Part shown: in pieces, positions 42,724-54,755 of the stretch
Numbering within the stretch: the first letter of the stretch is position 1
Layout: each line of letters starts with the position of its first letter
Origin: Agapanthus africanus
Lineage: Eukaryota; Streptophyta; Magnoliopsida; Asparagales; Amaryllidaceae
Reading direction: 5' to 3'
Assembly (NCBI GenBank): GCA_030015575.1
Contig: CM057347.1
Span: forward strand, 506,109,176 to 506,173,175
DNA length: 64,000 bases
Position numbers and translations under genes: made by a program
Notes under the pieces: generated by a model
Database searches by the model: none
Seen by the model: only the letters and a program-made list of their open reading frames with translations
What the model was told of the DNA's origin: nothing

Positions 42724-45700
42724 TGGTATGAGAGCCAGGCCCTTAACCTTTACTAGCTTACTCTAGTGTGTTTAGAACTTCGATCGGACGAAAATTTCAA
42801 AAACTGCATTTCCAACTTGACAGTTTCTGTCGAAATTTTTTAGTTGTCAAAAAATTATTTGGTGTATTGCAGAAATATGTGCAGGCGTTTTTATGAAACC
42901 TGACAAAATTTGGTAAGCTGTTGACACTGTTGCGCGGCGGAACCGCGGCCGTACCCTCGTTTTAGCCGCGGTTCGCGGCAGCACTGTAGCAACAGTGCGC
43001 CATTTTTTCTACAGGGGTTCATAACATGGAAATGGGGTTTCTGGTAATTTTTGTTTGGGCCCAGATTTGTCTGAGTACTGGGTATTGTGCTTGGGGCCCA
43101 CTTCGGGAAACTTTGTCGATCGAAATTTTTAAAATATGTTAGTTCACAGTATTTACATTATATCTGCGACCGTGAATGTCATTTGATCGGTAAATCCTGT
43201 CTAATTGCTATACCACTTTTAGACGGATTTGCGAACGTGACATTCACGTTGATGTTCTATGTTGTGCTGTGATGTTGCGGATTTGTCGTGGTGGATAGCC
43301 TGGATGCAATGTTAGTACAGTTTGGTTATTTATGTACATTTGATATTGCGGGGCGAGCGTCCGACATGTGGACTGCGGTCACTGCCTGTTTGTATATTAT
43401 TCTTTTGGGGCACGACTGGGCTGAGGTCGATGTACCCGTTGTATATTTTACTTTCTGTACTAGAATTACCCCGCGGTGGGGTGCACGGATAGCCGGGTTC
43501 TAGAGGGCAACAGGCCCGCATCTCATGGCTTTGAGACGGATGGGGCTTCACTCTAGAATTGGCGGGCTATTCGCCGCACTCGTAGGGGGTACAGGTTGAC
43601 CCAAGGAGGGGTGCCCAAGTTACCGGATTCCGTGAAGTGCTGGGTGGTCCATTCATGTTGATGAAGGGGGCTGTCTCGCTTCAGGTTTTGGCGGGTAACT
43701 TGCCGCGCCCGTAGGGGTCTAGGATTTCATTGCACAGGCTATCCACACGACCAGGGGAACGTCGGGTTTTAGTAGCGGCTCTATGAAACCCGGGGATCCC
43801 AGATATCTGTATTGTTCTGTGATGTTTATTACATTTCTGTGATGTTGCATTTATCACGTCATGAGCGATTATTATATATTGATATATGTACTAGTAGATG
43901 TTGTATATGTTTTGCACCCGCTCTAGTCCAGTCCCCGCTTTGTCGTTAGTTAAGTAACCTAACGGGTGATGACGGGACCCAGTGGCGAATGCGGATGGCA
44001 TATACATACATCGTATTTTCGTTCTTTTGTGGTGTGATCAATTGATGGGACTGCATTGGTTCGGATCAATGCAAGCTAAACAAACCTATTCTGATGTTGT
44101 TGGAACATTTTTCAAAAAGCTGTTATTGTAAGGACGTTCTCTTTTGTTTTGCACAGTGGTATTCGGTTATGAATATCCAGCACCTCAGTCGACGAGGCAA
44201 GGGCCGAGATCCCTTCACCGGGAGTGACCCCTTGGACAGAAGTTTGCGTCAGGGTAATAACTTCACTATAACCGATTGACTTTTGCTTTGCATCGTGGTA
44301 TTTAGTTGGAATATCCTGCACCTCATTCTACGGGGAAATAGCCGAGATCCCTTCACCGGGAGTGACCTCTTTAGCAAAGGTTTTCGCCACTATATTTTTA
44401 TAAAAAGCTATGCAGTTCCTTCAACGATATCAAGTTCATTACGTTAAAAGTTTTTCGCCAAAAACTAGACGTAGCCCTCTGTCATTTCTTACAAGTATTA
44501 CTTAGTATTCATGCTGCGTTTGTTGACTGTGTCAAGGCGTAGTGTGCGGTAGCTAAGTAGTGTTTGTTTGTGGCATATTAATGGGATTGGTTAGGACAGT
44601 CGTGCGTCCTTGTTGACTGTGTCAGGGGCTCGTACGGGTGGGTTTAATGCAATCCAGGATGATGACGGGTTGAACTTGACTAGGACTCTTTGATTTGTTG
44701 ACTGTGTCAAGGTCACTTTGATCTTAGGGGTAAAAATCACATCGGGAGTTTCTAAAGAAACTGAAACTTGCCAGGCATGCGCATACCTTCTGCAGTGTGA
44801 TAACGTGAGTGGATTCCGTCACGTTATCATGCGATGATAGTTGGATCCCGATTCCCACTGATGAGTTGGTTTACTCTTCGGGTGATCTCGACTAATTCTT
44901 CTTCCAGATTTAGAGGAGAATTTGAGGTTACAGTGGGAGGTTTCCTGGTTAGATAAATTGATAACCATTCTGATCTAGGTTAGAGTGCACGCAGAGTGAT
45001 TCTTTTCTCTCTCTCTTGGCAGCGACCATGACCCGACCCTTGACTATGACTCAGTGACCAAGATTAACCGAACCTTCTTAAACACTGGCTTTTGGATTGT
45101 TAGAGTTGCTTACCTCATTGCCACTCCTACTTTTACCCTTTTCTCCAGAACACCCCGTATTACTACGAACATCCACTTCCATTGGATAAAACCATCGTAT
45201 GGTTATATACGAACTCGAAGGAACTTGTTCCAGATTCGAGAATGGTTTCCGGTTCTGGAGAAAACGAATAGGACTATTATGTTGTCTTTTCCACTTACCT
45301 TCTCTCAGGTTGCGAGTGCTCCTTGGATTAAGAACGGTACACCTATTACACTTATTGGATAGTCTTCTTCCAAACCATAGGCAGGCGCCGAACGGTAGGG
45401 AAGGAAGAAAACCATTTAGCCTAACGATGGTGTACAGAAGGTAATAAGTTAAGACAAATAAAGGGATTAGTAAGAGGGCAAAGTAAATTGCGACTGCTAT
45501 TCACAACCAGACCAAGTATTTCTTCGCCAATCCTACTTCACCTTTGTATTTCTCCAGAACACTCCGTATCGCTACGAAGATCCACAGTTATTTGGATACT
45601 CCATCGTATGGTTATATACGAACTCGAAGGGACATGTTCCAGTTCGGGGATGGATTCTGGTTCAGGAGAACTAAGGAATACGGTTTATTCAGTTGTCTTT

Positions 45701-48461
45701 TATCTTCACCTTCTCTCAGGTTACGAGTGCCCCTAGGATTGGGACAGTACACCCATTATGCTTATTGGATAGTCTTCTTCCAAACCATAGGCTGGTGCCG
45801 AACGGTAGGGAAGGAAGAAAACCATTTTGGCCTAAAGGGGTGTACAGAAGATAATGACTAAAGACATATAAAGGGATTTGGAGAGATGGCAAAGTAACAT
45901 ACGGTTACAGTTGTGAATCTGGATAATGGAAGGGGCATTACTAGGAATACCCGGATACCCCTTCGAAACATATCCATGTTTCAGTTTCACTGTGTATTAT
46001 TAATAGAAAACTGATTTCCCAATTGGTCCTTACTCCAGGGTATGTATTTAACAGGTTTGATTCTCACATCTGTATGGTTTTACAGATGATGAGTGGGAGT
46101 AAGTTATTGGGAATTAGGTGATTGTCCTCATTATATCGGGATTCGTTGTAATTGGTGATATTTGAGGAAATCACCTGGGTTGTTTTCCGAACGACAAATA
46201 TTTGGTTTTGAATATCCGTTGTTATGCACCAATTTCAAATTGACATATCTGTACGTCTATTTTTATAGAGTGAGATATAACCTTTTGAAATTATGTCTAT
46301 GACATTTACCTATATCAGTGGATGGTTAGGTAAGGAGTATTCAACAGCGGTGTAATTCTTCTTAACCATAAGTACAATTTTCAACCTACGACACACAGGG
46401 ATTGAGTTATTAGACTCAGGGGACTTATACAGAGTATTGTATGTTGTCCAGCGTCCATTAGGACAGAAGGGTTGGTACTCGTACTATATTCTGTTTACTT
46501 GTGACTTCTCTAGTTCTTAGACATGTGTTTCGTAGAAATGCAAGGTCTATATTTTGAGAAGTTATAGGTATATGGATAAAGTAGAGAACCAGGTATTGCA
46601 AGTATCAGGATTCTTCAAGGTGATTGAAGATGTAGATACTTGTGTATGGTATTCAGTTAATAGTAATGATTAAGAGAACTTGCTTCTCTTTCAGGTTACT
46701 CATAATTGGAAGCACTCCTAAGTTGAGTAATGCTGATCGGCCTCTCTCCATTTAGTTGACATGCACTAGAGACAGCTGCATGATTTGAATCTGATTCCAA
46801 ATTAAATCAGTGTCTCTGTTTCTATATTGGATATAGAATAGTTCATGTCTTAACAATGTTAAGGTACGGGGAGTTGTCCGGCTTATGCTTAAAACCAGAC
46901 TCTGGATAACTCAAGGCACGTTTCTGTAATGGCTGTTTGTGGGTTGACCCGAGCTATGACGAGGGTTGACTTTCTACCATCTGGAAGATCAACAGTGATA
47001 TTGTTCTTGACTCGCCACAGTTTTAGTAAAATGGATTTTTTTCAGAAAACAGTAGTGGGAGTATGGTAGAACTGGAAGTAATTCCAGAACCGCAAACGAT
47101 TACTGAAAATTTGATAAGAACCTAAAGATTAATCTGGTTTGACATTCCATTTGGCCACTCCGCAGATATGGTGGGTAGCCTCAGGCACTCGAGAGGTACT
47201 TCGGTATGCTCGGAGACGGTGACAGGGAGGTTCTTGTTTACCCAGACTTGCCATTGCTGTTGTTCCAGACCGTGAGACCCGGCAGGAGGATGAGTATAGC
47301 GTCGTTCTAAACTGGCTTTAGAAGTGGACGTGTATATTATTCTGCCAGAGGGTTGTCGTAGTCAGTGGAAGCAGCGGAAGCATAGTGGACAAGTGGCTTA
47401 TGTCTATTTATAGACTAAAGCAGAAATAGTGGAGATATATCATCTATTTCTGATGTGACAGTCATAAGTTTTGACTTCATCAGAATAGGGGATGGATCTG
47501 TTAAGAAGGTAGTAGGGTGTGATGTCCTGATATTTGGATAACATACACAGAGTAGGAAGTGATATTCCTATACTACAATCGGTTATATTTTGGTTGTCAC
47601 ACAGCGGTTTCTCCACATAGGATATGGATATTATATCTGATATTATGTTACTAGATCTATCGTTTTAGATCTAGATTTGGGTAGTTTCCCAATCTGGGTA
47701 CTTAGACAGCATTCTAAAGGTATTTAGAATGGACGACTCCTGGCACGGTAGTGTACCGGCAGGTGATGGAGTCATCCTCTCTAAAGGTGTCTTACAGACT
47801 AAAGGGGAGAGGGAAGTGCATGATTGGCAGATCACTTGCTTAGGCAATTGAGTCAATTATGAGATGTCAAGTACCACACCAGATATTGTTTTTGTAGTAG
47901 ACGCAATAAGTTGATATTGATCCAATCCTGGAAAAACATTCGGAAGCAGTTTTAGAACATAAGTGGATGTTCTAGGGATATGATAACAACAACCTCTTTT
48001 AGGAGATAGTTATCATTCCAGGCTTCCAAGATGACCTGGATGACAGAGTGACTGTCAGAGTTATAGTTTTCCCTCTGACGAGGGGCAGTGTTTTGGACTG
48101 GTGATCCAAGCGGACACTGAGGAAGGCATTACGCAGGATACTGATTAAGTTCAGTTGACGATACAGTCTAAAAAGTTTGGATTTGGAGTTCATTTATGAA
48201 CTAGGTCCCATCAAATATCCATACATATTCTAAGACAGGTATTGCTTATTTTGGGAGATAGGTTTCTCCACGAACTTGAGATAAAGAGAGACATAGAAAG
48301 AAACATCAGGGCTGATCCACTAGCTGAGGCTATTCCTCCAACACACTAGTTTCGCAAACGGGTTTTGTGAGACTGATTGGCAGAAGAGTTGGGTGTTTGG
48401 TATCACACGGGCTGTGAGTTTGCGACATCGCAATAACTAGCCTTAAGTGCTAGTGGGAGAT
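42724..48461 (+). pseudogene. Decayed Ty1/copia (SIRE-like) internal region
   Basis: Starts with primer site TGGTATGAGAGCC (42724-42736; one mismatch to the Met type) and ends with polypurine tract AGTGGGAGAT before the 3' LTR. The leader holds two GC-rich palindromes (42933-42950, 42965-42979). Coding remnants are only visible near the 3' end: DGVILSKGVLQTK and TPDIVFVV (about 47765-47900), an RNase H trace FQDDLDDR (about 48030) and RADPLAEAIPP (about 48310), the last two resembling the copia 'DA.F..D.DDR' and 'ADPLTKA.P' motifs. Stops and shifts are frequent. Several internal tandem duplications occur (43510-43750, 44140-44390, 44520-44720, 45130-45890). Not functional. Confidence 0.75.
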
Positions 48462-49613
48462 TGTTGGATATAGTGCCCTCGGAGTCAATTATTGGATCAC
48501 AGGCACGTGATTGCAATGATTGAGGGAGGGCCTATACCGGTAGGACGGTCTTACTCGAGAGGTTTGTATACTATCTGGTTTGTCTTTGTCATCGTGTACA
48601 TGCTTTAGGTGACATTGTAGTTCACTATTACACGTTGATATAGAGAATAGTATGCTACTATGGTTTGTCTTTATCAGTCGTGTACATCTTTAGGTGACAT
48701 GTTCACTATTACACGTTGCTAGAGCCCTTAGGATCCTGCTTGACTACCAACAGTATGATGGCGATCATATACGTGAGAGTTGGGTAGTCCATAAGCACAT
48801 CCTTAAAAGTGGTCCCTAGTCGAGGGAGTTTCGAGACAGGGCATCGATACTCCGGAGTAGACTAGTGTATACAGTCGAGACCCCGACGAGGGGCGGTGGC
48901 CGGTCTCACAAGCCACTGGTGTCAGTTGGTTCACCTAAGATGTATACAGGTGCTCATTGGGTTATGAGTACATCGAACAGGATTCGTCGGGAACATGCTA
49001 GTTGGGATTATACCAGACGTCAGATAGCAGTTCCCTGGTGACATGTGTACTGGTTAGTTCATCGACCTGAGATCGTCATTTGTCTCGTGTGAGTTTCCAC
49101 TGTACTTTGATTACTACCTTACCACGGCTCAAAGGAGTCGTGCAAACAGGTTTTAGTTGGGTACAGTCCCGAGCCACATGGAGGTAGTGAGCGGATCGGC
49201 AGGGGTTTCGTCTCTCCCGGTATTGGGGGTGAGATCGCACTGTGTCTAGGAGAGCCATTACACAAAGCCCTCGGCCGAGGCAGGAGATTTACTGGTAGGT
49301 ATTCCAGTGGTATCTCAGGGTGTTCTGGGCTACACTCCGACATGACTTGTACCGCTTTTGGGGGCCTGACTTTTACCAACCCCCTAGGCCCGTCATGCGA
49401 TGCTCATAGATGAACGGACCGGACTGTACGGATATTGTCACTGACAGGCCAGTAGGGTGTCAGGATGAGTTCTCTCATCGACCTCCCTTTTGGTCAATAC
49501 TTAGTAGCCCGTTACGTATGACTAATACCTCTGACGTGCTAGTGGTTAAATCCACAGCCAAAGTATTGACGAGTCTTTAGAGTCCCCCAAAGACAGTTTC
49601 TCAAGTTTCGGGG
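48462..49613 (+). mobile_element. Copia 3' LTR, truncated
   Basis: Starts TGTTGGATATAGTGCCCTC directly after the polypurine tract. It aligns with the inverted solo LTR from 56789 down to about 55727 and then stops matching after CAAGTTTCGGG. The full-length LTR is 2034 bp, so the last roughly 880 bp are lost. What follows is a Tat gag fragment. Confidence 0.82.
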
Positions 49614-50228
49614 TTGTCCCATCAAAGTTGATCTTCCACCTTCGACCTAATGTAGAGCGAGAACCATGACGATCCCAGTACAAGTCATCGTCTTCCCCAT
49701 AACGGAGGCGGGAGCGGCTCGTCTCCTCCTCCCAATGCCTTCGTCGTCTTATCCGCCCGGATCGACAGACTCACATCGATGGTGGACGTGCTCATCCGCG
49801 TTCAAGCAGCAGGCCCATCCCCCCAGATCGCAGTTCCCCCTCCCATGGATCACAACGTCGGCAGAAGAGCAGATAACATTACTCCTCTCAACACCCTCGA
49901 ACACCGGCGTGCCGACTCTGGCAACCGCGGCTCTTACACAGTGACCGATTCAATGACCCGCTGGGTGCCGCACGACTTTACGCCGCGGTCTCAGGAAAGA
50001 GACCATCGCCGCAATTCCCACCATGCTCCCGTGCCACCTGAGAAGGTGTCGGTCAGCTCGCCTGCTTCTAGGCCCGACCGACGCCCTCTCCCTCGCCGGG
50101 ACTATGCAAACAGCTCGCGTCAAGGCTACTCGAGAAGGACATCACCCGATGACCTAAGAAATCTGATAGAGCGGAACCGAAGCCGCTCCCTGCCACAGAC
50201 TGATCGGTCGAAAATATTGCATTTTTAA
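49614..50228 (+). pseudogene. Fragment resembling N-terminal gag of a Tat element
   Basis: GC-rich ORF (149 codons, 49779-50228, with overlapping frame 49666-49944) rich in Arg, Ser and Pro (RRDYANSSRQGYSRRTSPDD, NLIERNRSRS). Composition and the MVDVLIRVQAAG start resemble the N-terminal and linker part of Tat gag, as in element C around 27630-27780. There is no zinc motif. The call is tentative; it sits between a truncated copia LTR and an Athila LTR. Confidence 0.4.
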
Positions 50229-50249
50229 CATATCAATTTCCCTACCATT

Positions 50250-52053
50250 TGTAATCATCTAAAGATATTTGGTATAAATATAGCACATATTAGCAATTTG
50301 TCTGTAAAATACCAAATAACATGTGTTATACATTATAACCGGCATTTTGAGGAAAATTGTGTGTTTATTATTGCATGCATGGTCTTTGTATATCTCAACA
50401 CTTGTCTCAAGATTGTGTGCAGGAAATTCTCCAGGTAGAGAGCCGGAATCATAAAAGTGCTGATAAAAATACACCAAGTCCAAGACTTGTGATCTGGCAG
50501 TAAACAAGAAAGTATAAAAAGATTCCAGACATTAGGAAACAACCCTAAAGCCAACACAAGAGTACCCTGAAGATTCCATGCACCAAGCCCTCCAAACGGC
50601 CGCGGATCCGAGTCCGAATGGGCCGATCCGCCGCGGATCCGCGGCCGCGTTAAGTCATCATCGGCAGAATACTATTTCCGGGGTCTCCTTTCAATAGCCA
50701 AACTTCTTCAAGACACTTCAGTCTCCAGAGATCTCCAGAAGCTTCCTTTCTAACAGCTAAGCTTCCTGTACAAGCCTAATACCTACCAAGCTTCTCAAAC
50801 AAGCTAGCTAACTACCTTAATCTCGAAGCTTCTTCTCATAACAACCAAGCTTCTCTTGTAAGCTAAATAACTAACTCAATCTAGAAGTTTCTTCTTAACT
50901 ACCAAGCTTATAAGGGAAGCTAAAGTTAGCTTAGCTTCTAAAGGAAGCTAGATCAAGCTTCTAGGCGAAGCTAAATGAGAAAATTATAAAAAGGGACCCA
51001 AGGCCTCATTACAAAGGTTGTTCATCATTTTAGGGTAAAATTCTAGTGAGATCCAAATCAAATTCCACATAAATTGAGTGACACAATTTGATCCAAATCA
51101 AGATCATCGAGTACCAAATCAAGCAAGCATCCAATAAGCCTTTTGAAGCAACGCCGATCTTCATCCGAGCAAGTGATCCACGACGATCCACGACTCAAGA
51201 AGACGATGCGAAGGTAGTTCGACGATCGAGTTCTCTCCTCAATTCTTGTAGTCTTTGAGTGATTTGTAACGAAACATCGAATAATAAAGGTGAAAATTCT
51301 TGATCTTGCTTTTCTTTACATTTGAGCATTATGATGAGTTACCAATTCTTGATTGTTTTCTTTTTCATGATGTTTGAGTGAAAACTCCGCTTGTGGAGGA
51401 ATTGAGAAAATAGGTAGATGATGATGATGATTAAATTCTTGAACGATTCTTAAGTCTTATGAGTTTTGTAAACTTTAGAAAATTGAATCAACGACGACCT
51501 AGTTTTGAATGAGATGCTTTATTGAATATTTTCGCTCTAAATTAGAGATCAACGATCGATGATTGAATTCCCTAGAGGCTAGAATTTTAATGCTAATCTA
51601 CGAAAGGACAAGGGATGATAATGGAGAAACCCTAGTTTCTTCAATAGATCCCTAATCCTCGTTGATCGTCATCGATCTAGCAACAAATCATCAATAGATA
51701 AGAATTTGTAATCATAATTCTTCGTCATCACTATCGATTGGATCGATTCCTACAAGCCTCTTTACAAATCTTGAAAATTCATTCGATTTGGATATCATCT
51801 TGAACTTTATTAATTCTTGATTTTAGATCTAGTTTCCGATGATTCTTGAAACTAAAATTTCCTAAATCTTGAATCAATTTTCCTTTATTCTTTTAATTTT
51901 CAACTCGACTAAAACAAGATCGATCCACTTTCCCTGTGGACGATCCGCATTCACCGAAGAATCTACAATAGACACCGTTATTGATTGCGGTTTACAAATT
52001 TCTTTGGTTGCGATCTTTACACTTTTCAAAACACGACACGGAAATCGATTATC
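50250..52053 (+). mobile_element. Athila-type 5' LTR (start approximate)
   Basis: Ends at CGATTATCA just before an Athila primer site. The start is inferred from TGTAATCATC near 50250 and the typical 1.5-1.9-kb length. U3 carries a dense array of AAGCTT/GAAGCTTC words (50700-50975) immediately upstream of a TATA box (TTATAAAAAGG, 50984-50994). A palindromic GC-rich segment GCCGCGGATCCGCGGC is at about 50629-50645. Confidence 0.65.
50984..50994 (+). promoter_or_regulatory. TATA box of the Athila-type LTR
   Basis: TTATAAAAAGG, followed about 30 bp later by an A- and C-rich start region. It is preceded by many AAGCTT words, so those words fall in U3 here, unlike the dyads of the Tat LTRs. Confidence 0.6.
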
Positions 52054-52060
52054 AATCAAA

Positions 52061-52078
52061 TGGCGCCGTTGCCGGGGA
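52061..52078 (+). other. Primer binding site, tRNA-Asp type (Athila)
   Basis: TGGCGCCGTTGCCGGGGA, the standard Athila primer site complementary to tRNA-Asp. Confidence 0.9.
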
Positions 52079-53034
52079 TCGTGTGCTAATTTGTTCGTTT
52101 TTGAAATTTGAGTTGAAAAATTTATTATTCCATCAGAATTTTTAGATCAAAATTCGCACAAGCGCTTAACGATTTGTTGTGATTTGTTGTAAGGAGATCT
52201 GAAATCTGTGGAGCGAGAGGAAAAATATTCAGATCATTTCAGGGAGTTCAGTGAGTGAACAGGAGCATCTGCAAGAAATTTTGTGCAGAGATCTCATCAT
52301 ACCACCGCGTTTCCACGGCAATATAGTGCTTTTCGCGGCGGTTCCGCGGCGAGACTAGGGGTTCACTGTTCTAAACTTTTCAGGTATACTTCTTACTTTC
52401 TTATCTCCTCCCCGCTCTGTCCATTAACCAATTTCTGTAGGTTTCTTTGCAAAAATTCGCAGCGCCGCAAAAAGAAAAATTGTTGCGTGTTTGATCTTTA
52501 TTGTTTGCATTTTTAATACGGAAATTAAGAGGCAAAGACCAAATTCAGATTAGGTGGGGAGTTCATTACCCTTCCTAAACCCCAAAAATCACAAAATTGC
52601 ATCCGCATTACCCTCATTAACTAAAAAATATCTAGACATGACTCTACGGACCGTCGCGCTCACTTAGGACAGAAGAAGGTCGTGGGTAATCTATTGCTTA
52701 TCCGCGTTTCTTTTGTGGTGTCTAAGGCAAGTATGTCTAAGGCAAGTGGTTACTTAATTAGGCCCACTACTTACGTAGTGGAGAACCTCCTACTTACCTA
52801 GCACTTACCTGGCCACAGAAGGGCCAAAGAGGCAGTAGATGATCTATCTTGCGACCTGTCTTTTGGAAGTTTAGGAGCGGTCTAGAGACTTGACCTAGGT
52901 GACCATTAGATTAGGGTTGCTTGTGCATTGTTTGTCTGCATTTTTAAAAAATCCATATTTTTCCAAACAAACACCAACTCATCTTTTCCTTAATTATCAC
53001 TTAATGCTGCCACGTGTGCTAAATCATTTAGTGC
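52079..53034 (+). other. Leader of the Athila-type element
   Basis: Non-coding. Contains a GC-rich palindrome CGCGGCGGTTCCGCGGCG at 52334-52351 of the same type as those in the copia leaders. There is no credible ORF before the gag at 53035. Confidence 0.6.
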
Positions 53035-54087
53035 ATGCTCGGCTGGACACGGGATTCTAGTGCCTGTCTTGTCCGCGTTCCTCCTATCGATTCCGAAGTC
53101 GGTAATTCTACATCTACTTTTTCTTTATCCCCTACCACACCCACTTCGATGGACAATTCTCCATCGAACTTCTTTAACACTACTCTGCCACCGTCCGTAG
53201 GTGCGCAGAATCCACCCCGCATCTCTCTCCAAGAGAGATGTTACCCTATACGAGGTCCTCTTTCGACCTGTCTCACCATTCCACCAGCCAATAGGGACAA
53301 CTTTGAAATCAAACCACAATACATCAATCTTCTACCCAAATATCACGGTCTCGAGTCTGAAGATGGATATGTCTTTATTACCAAATTTGAAAATGTATGC
53401 GCTATGTTGGGTACTTCACAGTTTTCTGTGGATGCTATGCGTTTACGTCTTCTCCCATTTACTCTGTGCGATATAGCCGAGAAGTGGCTTTATAACACAG
53501 CCGCACATTCTATTTCGAACCGGGATGAATTCATCGCAGCTTTCCTTAAGAAATTCTATCCCAATCATAAAACAGCTCGAGTCCGTAGCGAAATAAATCA
53601 ATTTACCCAGCTTCCAAATGAACCATTCTCGAATTGTTTTGAACGCTTCAAGGATCTGTTAGTTCAATGTCCACATCACGGAATTCCTAGATGGGATCTG
53701 TGCAGAATCATATATGAGGGCATTAATCCAACAACAAAACAGAACCTTGAATCCATGTGTCAAGGCACTTTCATGACTAAAGATGATGGTGAAGCCTGGA
53801 GATTCTTAGAAGATTTCGCTGAAAAATCTTTACAGTGGGAGAGTGTAAACCAGTCATCGTCCAGGGGTGGCATTCACCAAATTGATATTTCCATAGGAGT
53901 TAGAGCTGAAATTGCAGCAATGCAAAAGAAACTCGAAACTATGGAATATAAATTTTTAGCAGCCTCCCTAAATCAGATGTCACTCCCCAAAACTGTCTGT
54001 GGATGCTATTTTGATCCATCTCATCTTACGGAAGAATGTCTGTTTACCGCCGGAAACCGGGAAGACGAACGTCTTGCCGCAATCTAG
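53035..54087 (+). CDS. Athila-type gag, open reading frame, pol absent
   Basis: 350 codons without a break. It forms the capsid-like particle of the retrotransposon. The retrotransposon gag core is at about residues 90-270: FEIKPQYINLLPKYHGLESE, LRLLPFTLCDIAEKWLY, FLKKFYPNHKTARVRSEI, FERFKDLLVQCPHHGI and IIYEGINPTTKQNLES. Near the C-terminus CGCYFDPSHLTEEC may be a degenerate zinc knuckle. Initiation could also be at the later Met of MDNSPSNFFN (53149). The Athila LTR and primer site upstream support the assignment. No protease or pol follows; the ORF stops at 54087 and a minus-strand Tat-like unit begins at once, so the element is truncated or non-autonomous. Confidence 0.88.
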   Translation: MLGWTRDSSACLVRVPPIDSEVGNSTSTFSLSPTTPTSMDNSPSNFFNTTLPPSVGAQNPPRISLQERCYPIRGPLSTCLTIPPANRDNFEIKPQYINLLPKYHGLESEDGYVFITKFENVCAMLGTSQFSVDAMRLRLLPFTLCDIAEKWLYNTAAHSISNRDEFIAAFLKKFYPNHKTARVRSEINQFTQLPNEPFSNCFERFKDLLVQCPHHGIPRWDLCRIIYEGINPTTKQNLESMCQGTFMTKDDGEAWRFLEDFAEKSLQWESVNQSSSRGGIHQIDISIGVRAEIAAMQKKLETMEYKFLAASLNQMSLPKTVCGCYFDPSHLTEECLFTAGNREDERLAAI

Positions 54088-54599
54088 GGGCAGATGCTAA
54101 TTGGTGCTATCCGTCCACCTCTCCGAAGATGCTAAGTTGATATATGGCACCACATATCGAAGGTTTAAACGGATGCGGCCGATGTAGCAGACTCGTCAGA
54201 TTCCCCCTCGTTTGAGGGGTTTTGATTGTGGGGACGCTCTTCCCTACAGGCGCAAGCCCCTGCAGTTAATTACACTACTGCATCGCGGTAACAACTTTCT
54301 TCTTCTCCAGATGGTCACTTCGTGTCGTGTATGTTTGTTTTATTTGTGGTTGCTCGTGGATTGTATACGGAGACTAATTTATATTGTCGCCCGTAGGGCG
54401 TGGATTAGTCCAAATCCGTATCTTCTTAGATTTGGGTTTGGGGTTGTGTTTAAGAATACATTAGTCTTATTTTAGACTAAGATCAACTTAAACGTTTGTT
54501 AAGGATACGTTAGTCTAATTTTAGACTAAGATCAACTCAACGTTTGTTAAGGACACGTCAGTCTAATTTTAGACCGAGATCAATCTTAACGGGATCGTT

Positions 54600-54755
54600 T
54601 AGATCCAACAAAAGAGCATTTGGACTATATTGTTAAGCTTAGGGACATTGCAGTCGATTACCAGTTTAAGGACATGGTGGTCCATTGTTAGTTTAAGGAC
54701 ATCTCGGTCCAATGTTAGTTTAAAGACATCACGGTCGAGGTTAAGAACATCATAG
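54600..54755 (-). repeat. Tandem repeat (GGAC-N6-GTCC, TTAAAC) left of the solo LTR
   Basis: Units such as AGTTTAAAGACATCACGGTC and GTTTAAGGACATGGTGGTCC on the plus strand. Reverse-complemented they align with the GACCGCTAAGTCGTTAAAC repeats of element C. Confidence 0.75.

Noticed and set aside
42724-48461. A plant pararetrovirus, because of the tRNA-Met primer site
   Set aside because: It ends in a polypurine tract and LTR starting TGTTGG, and the remnants near 48030-48330 look like copia RNase H.
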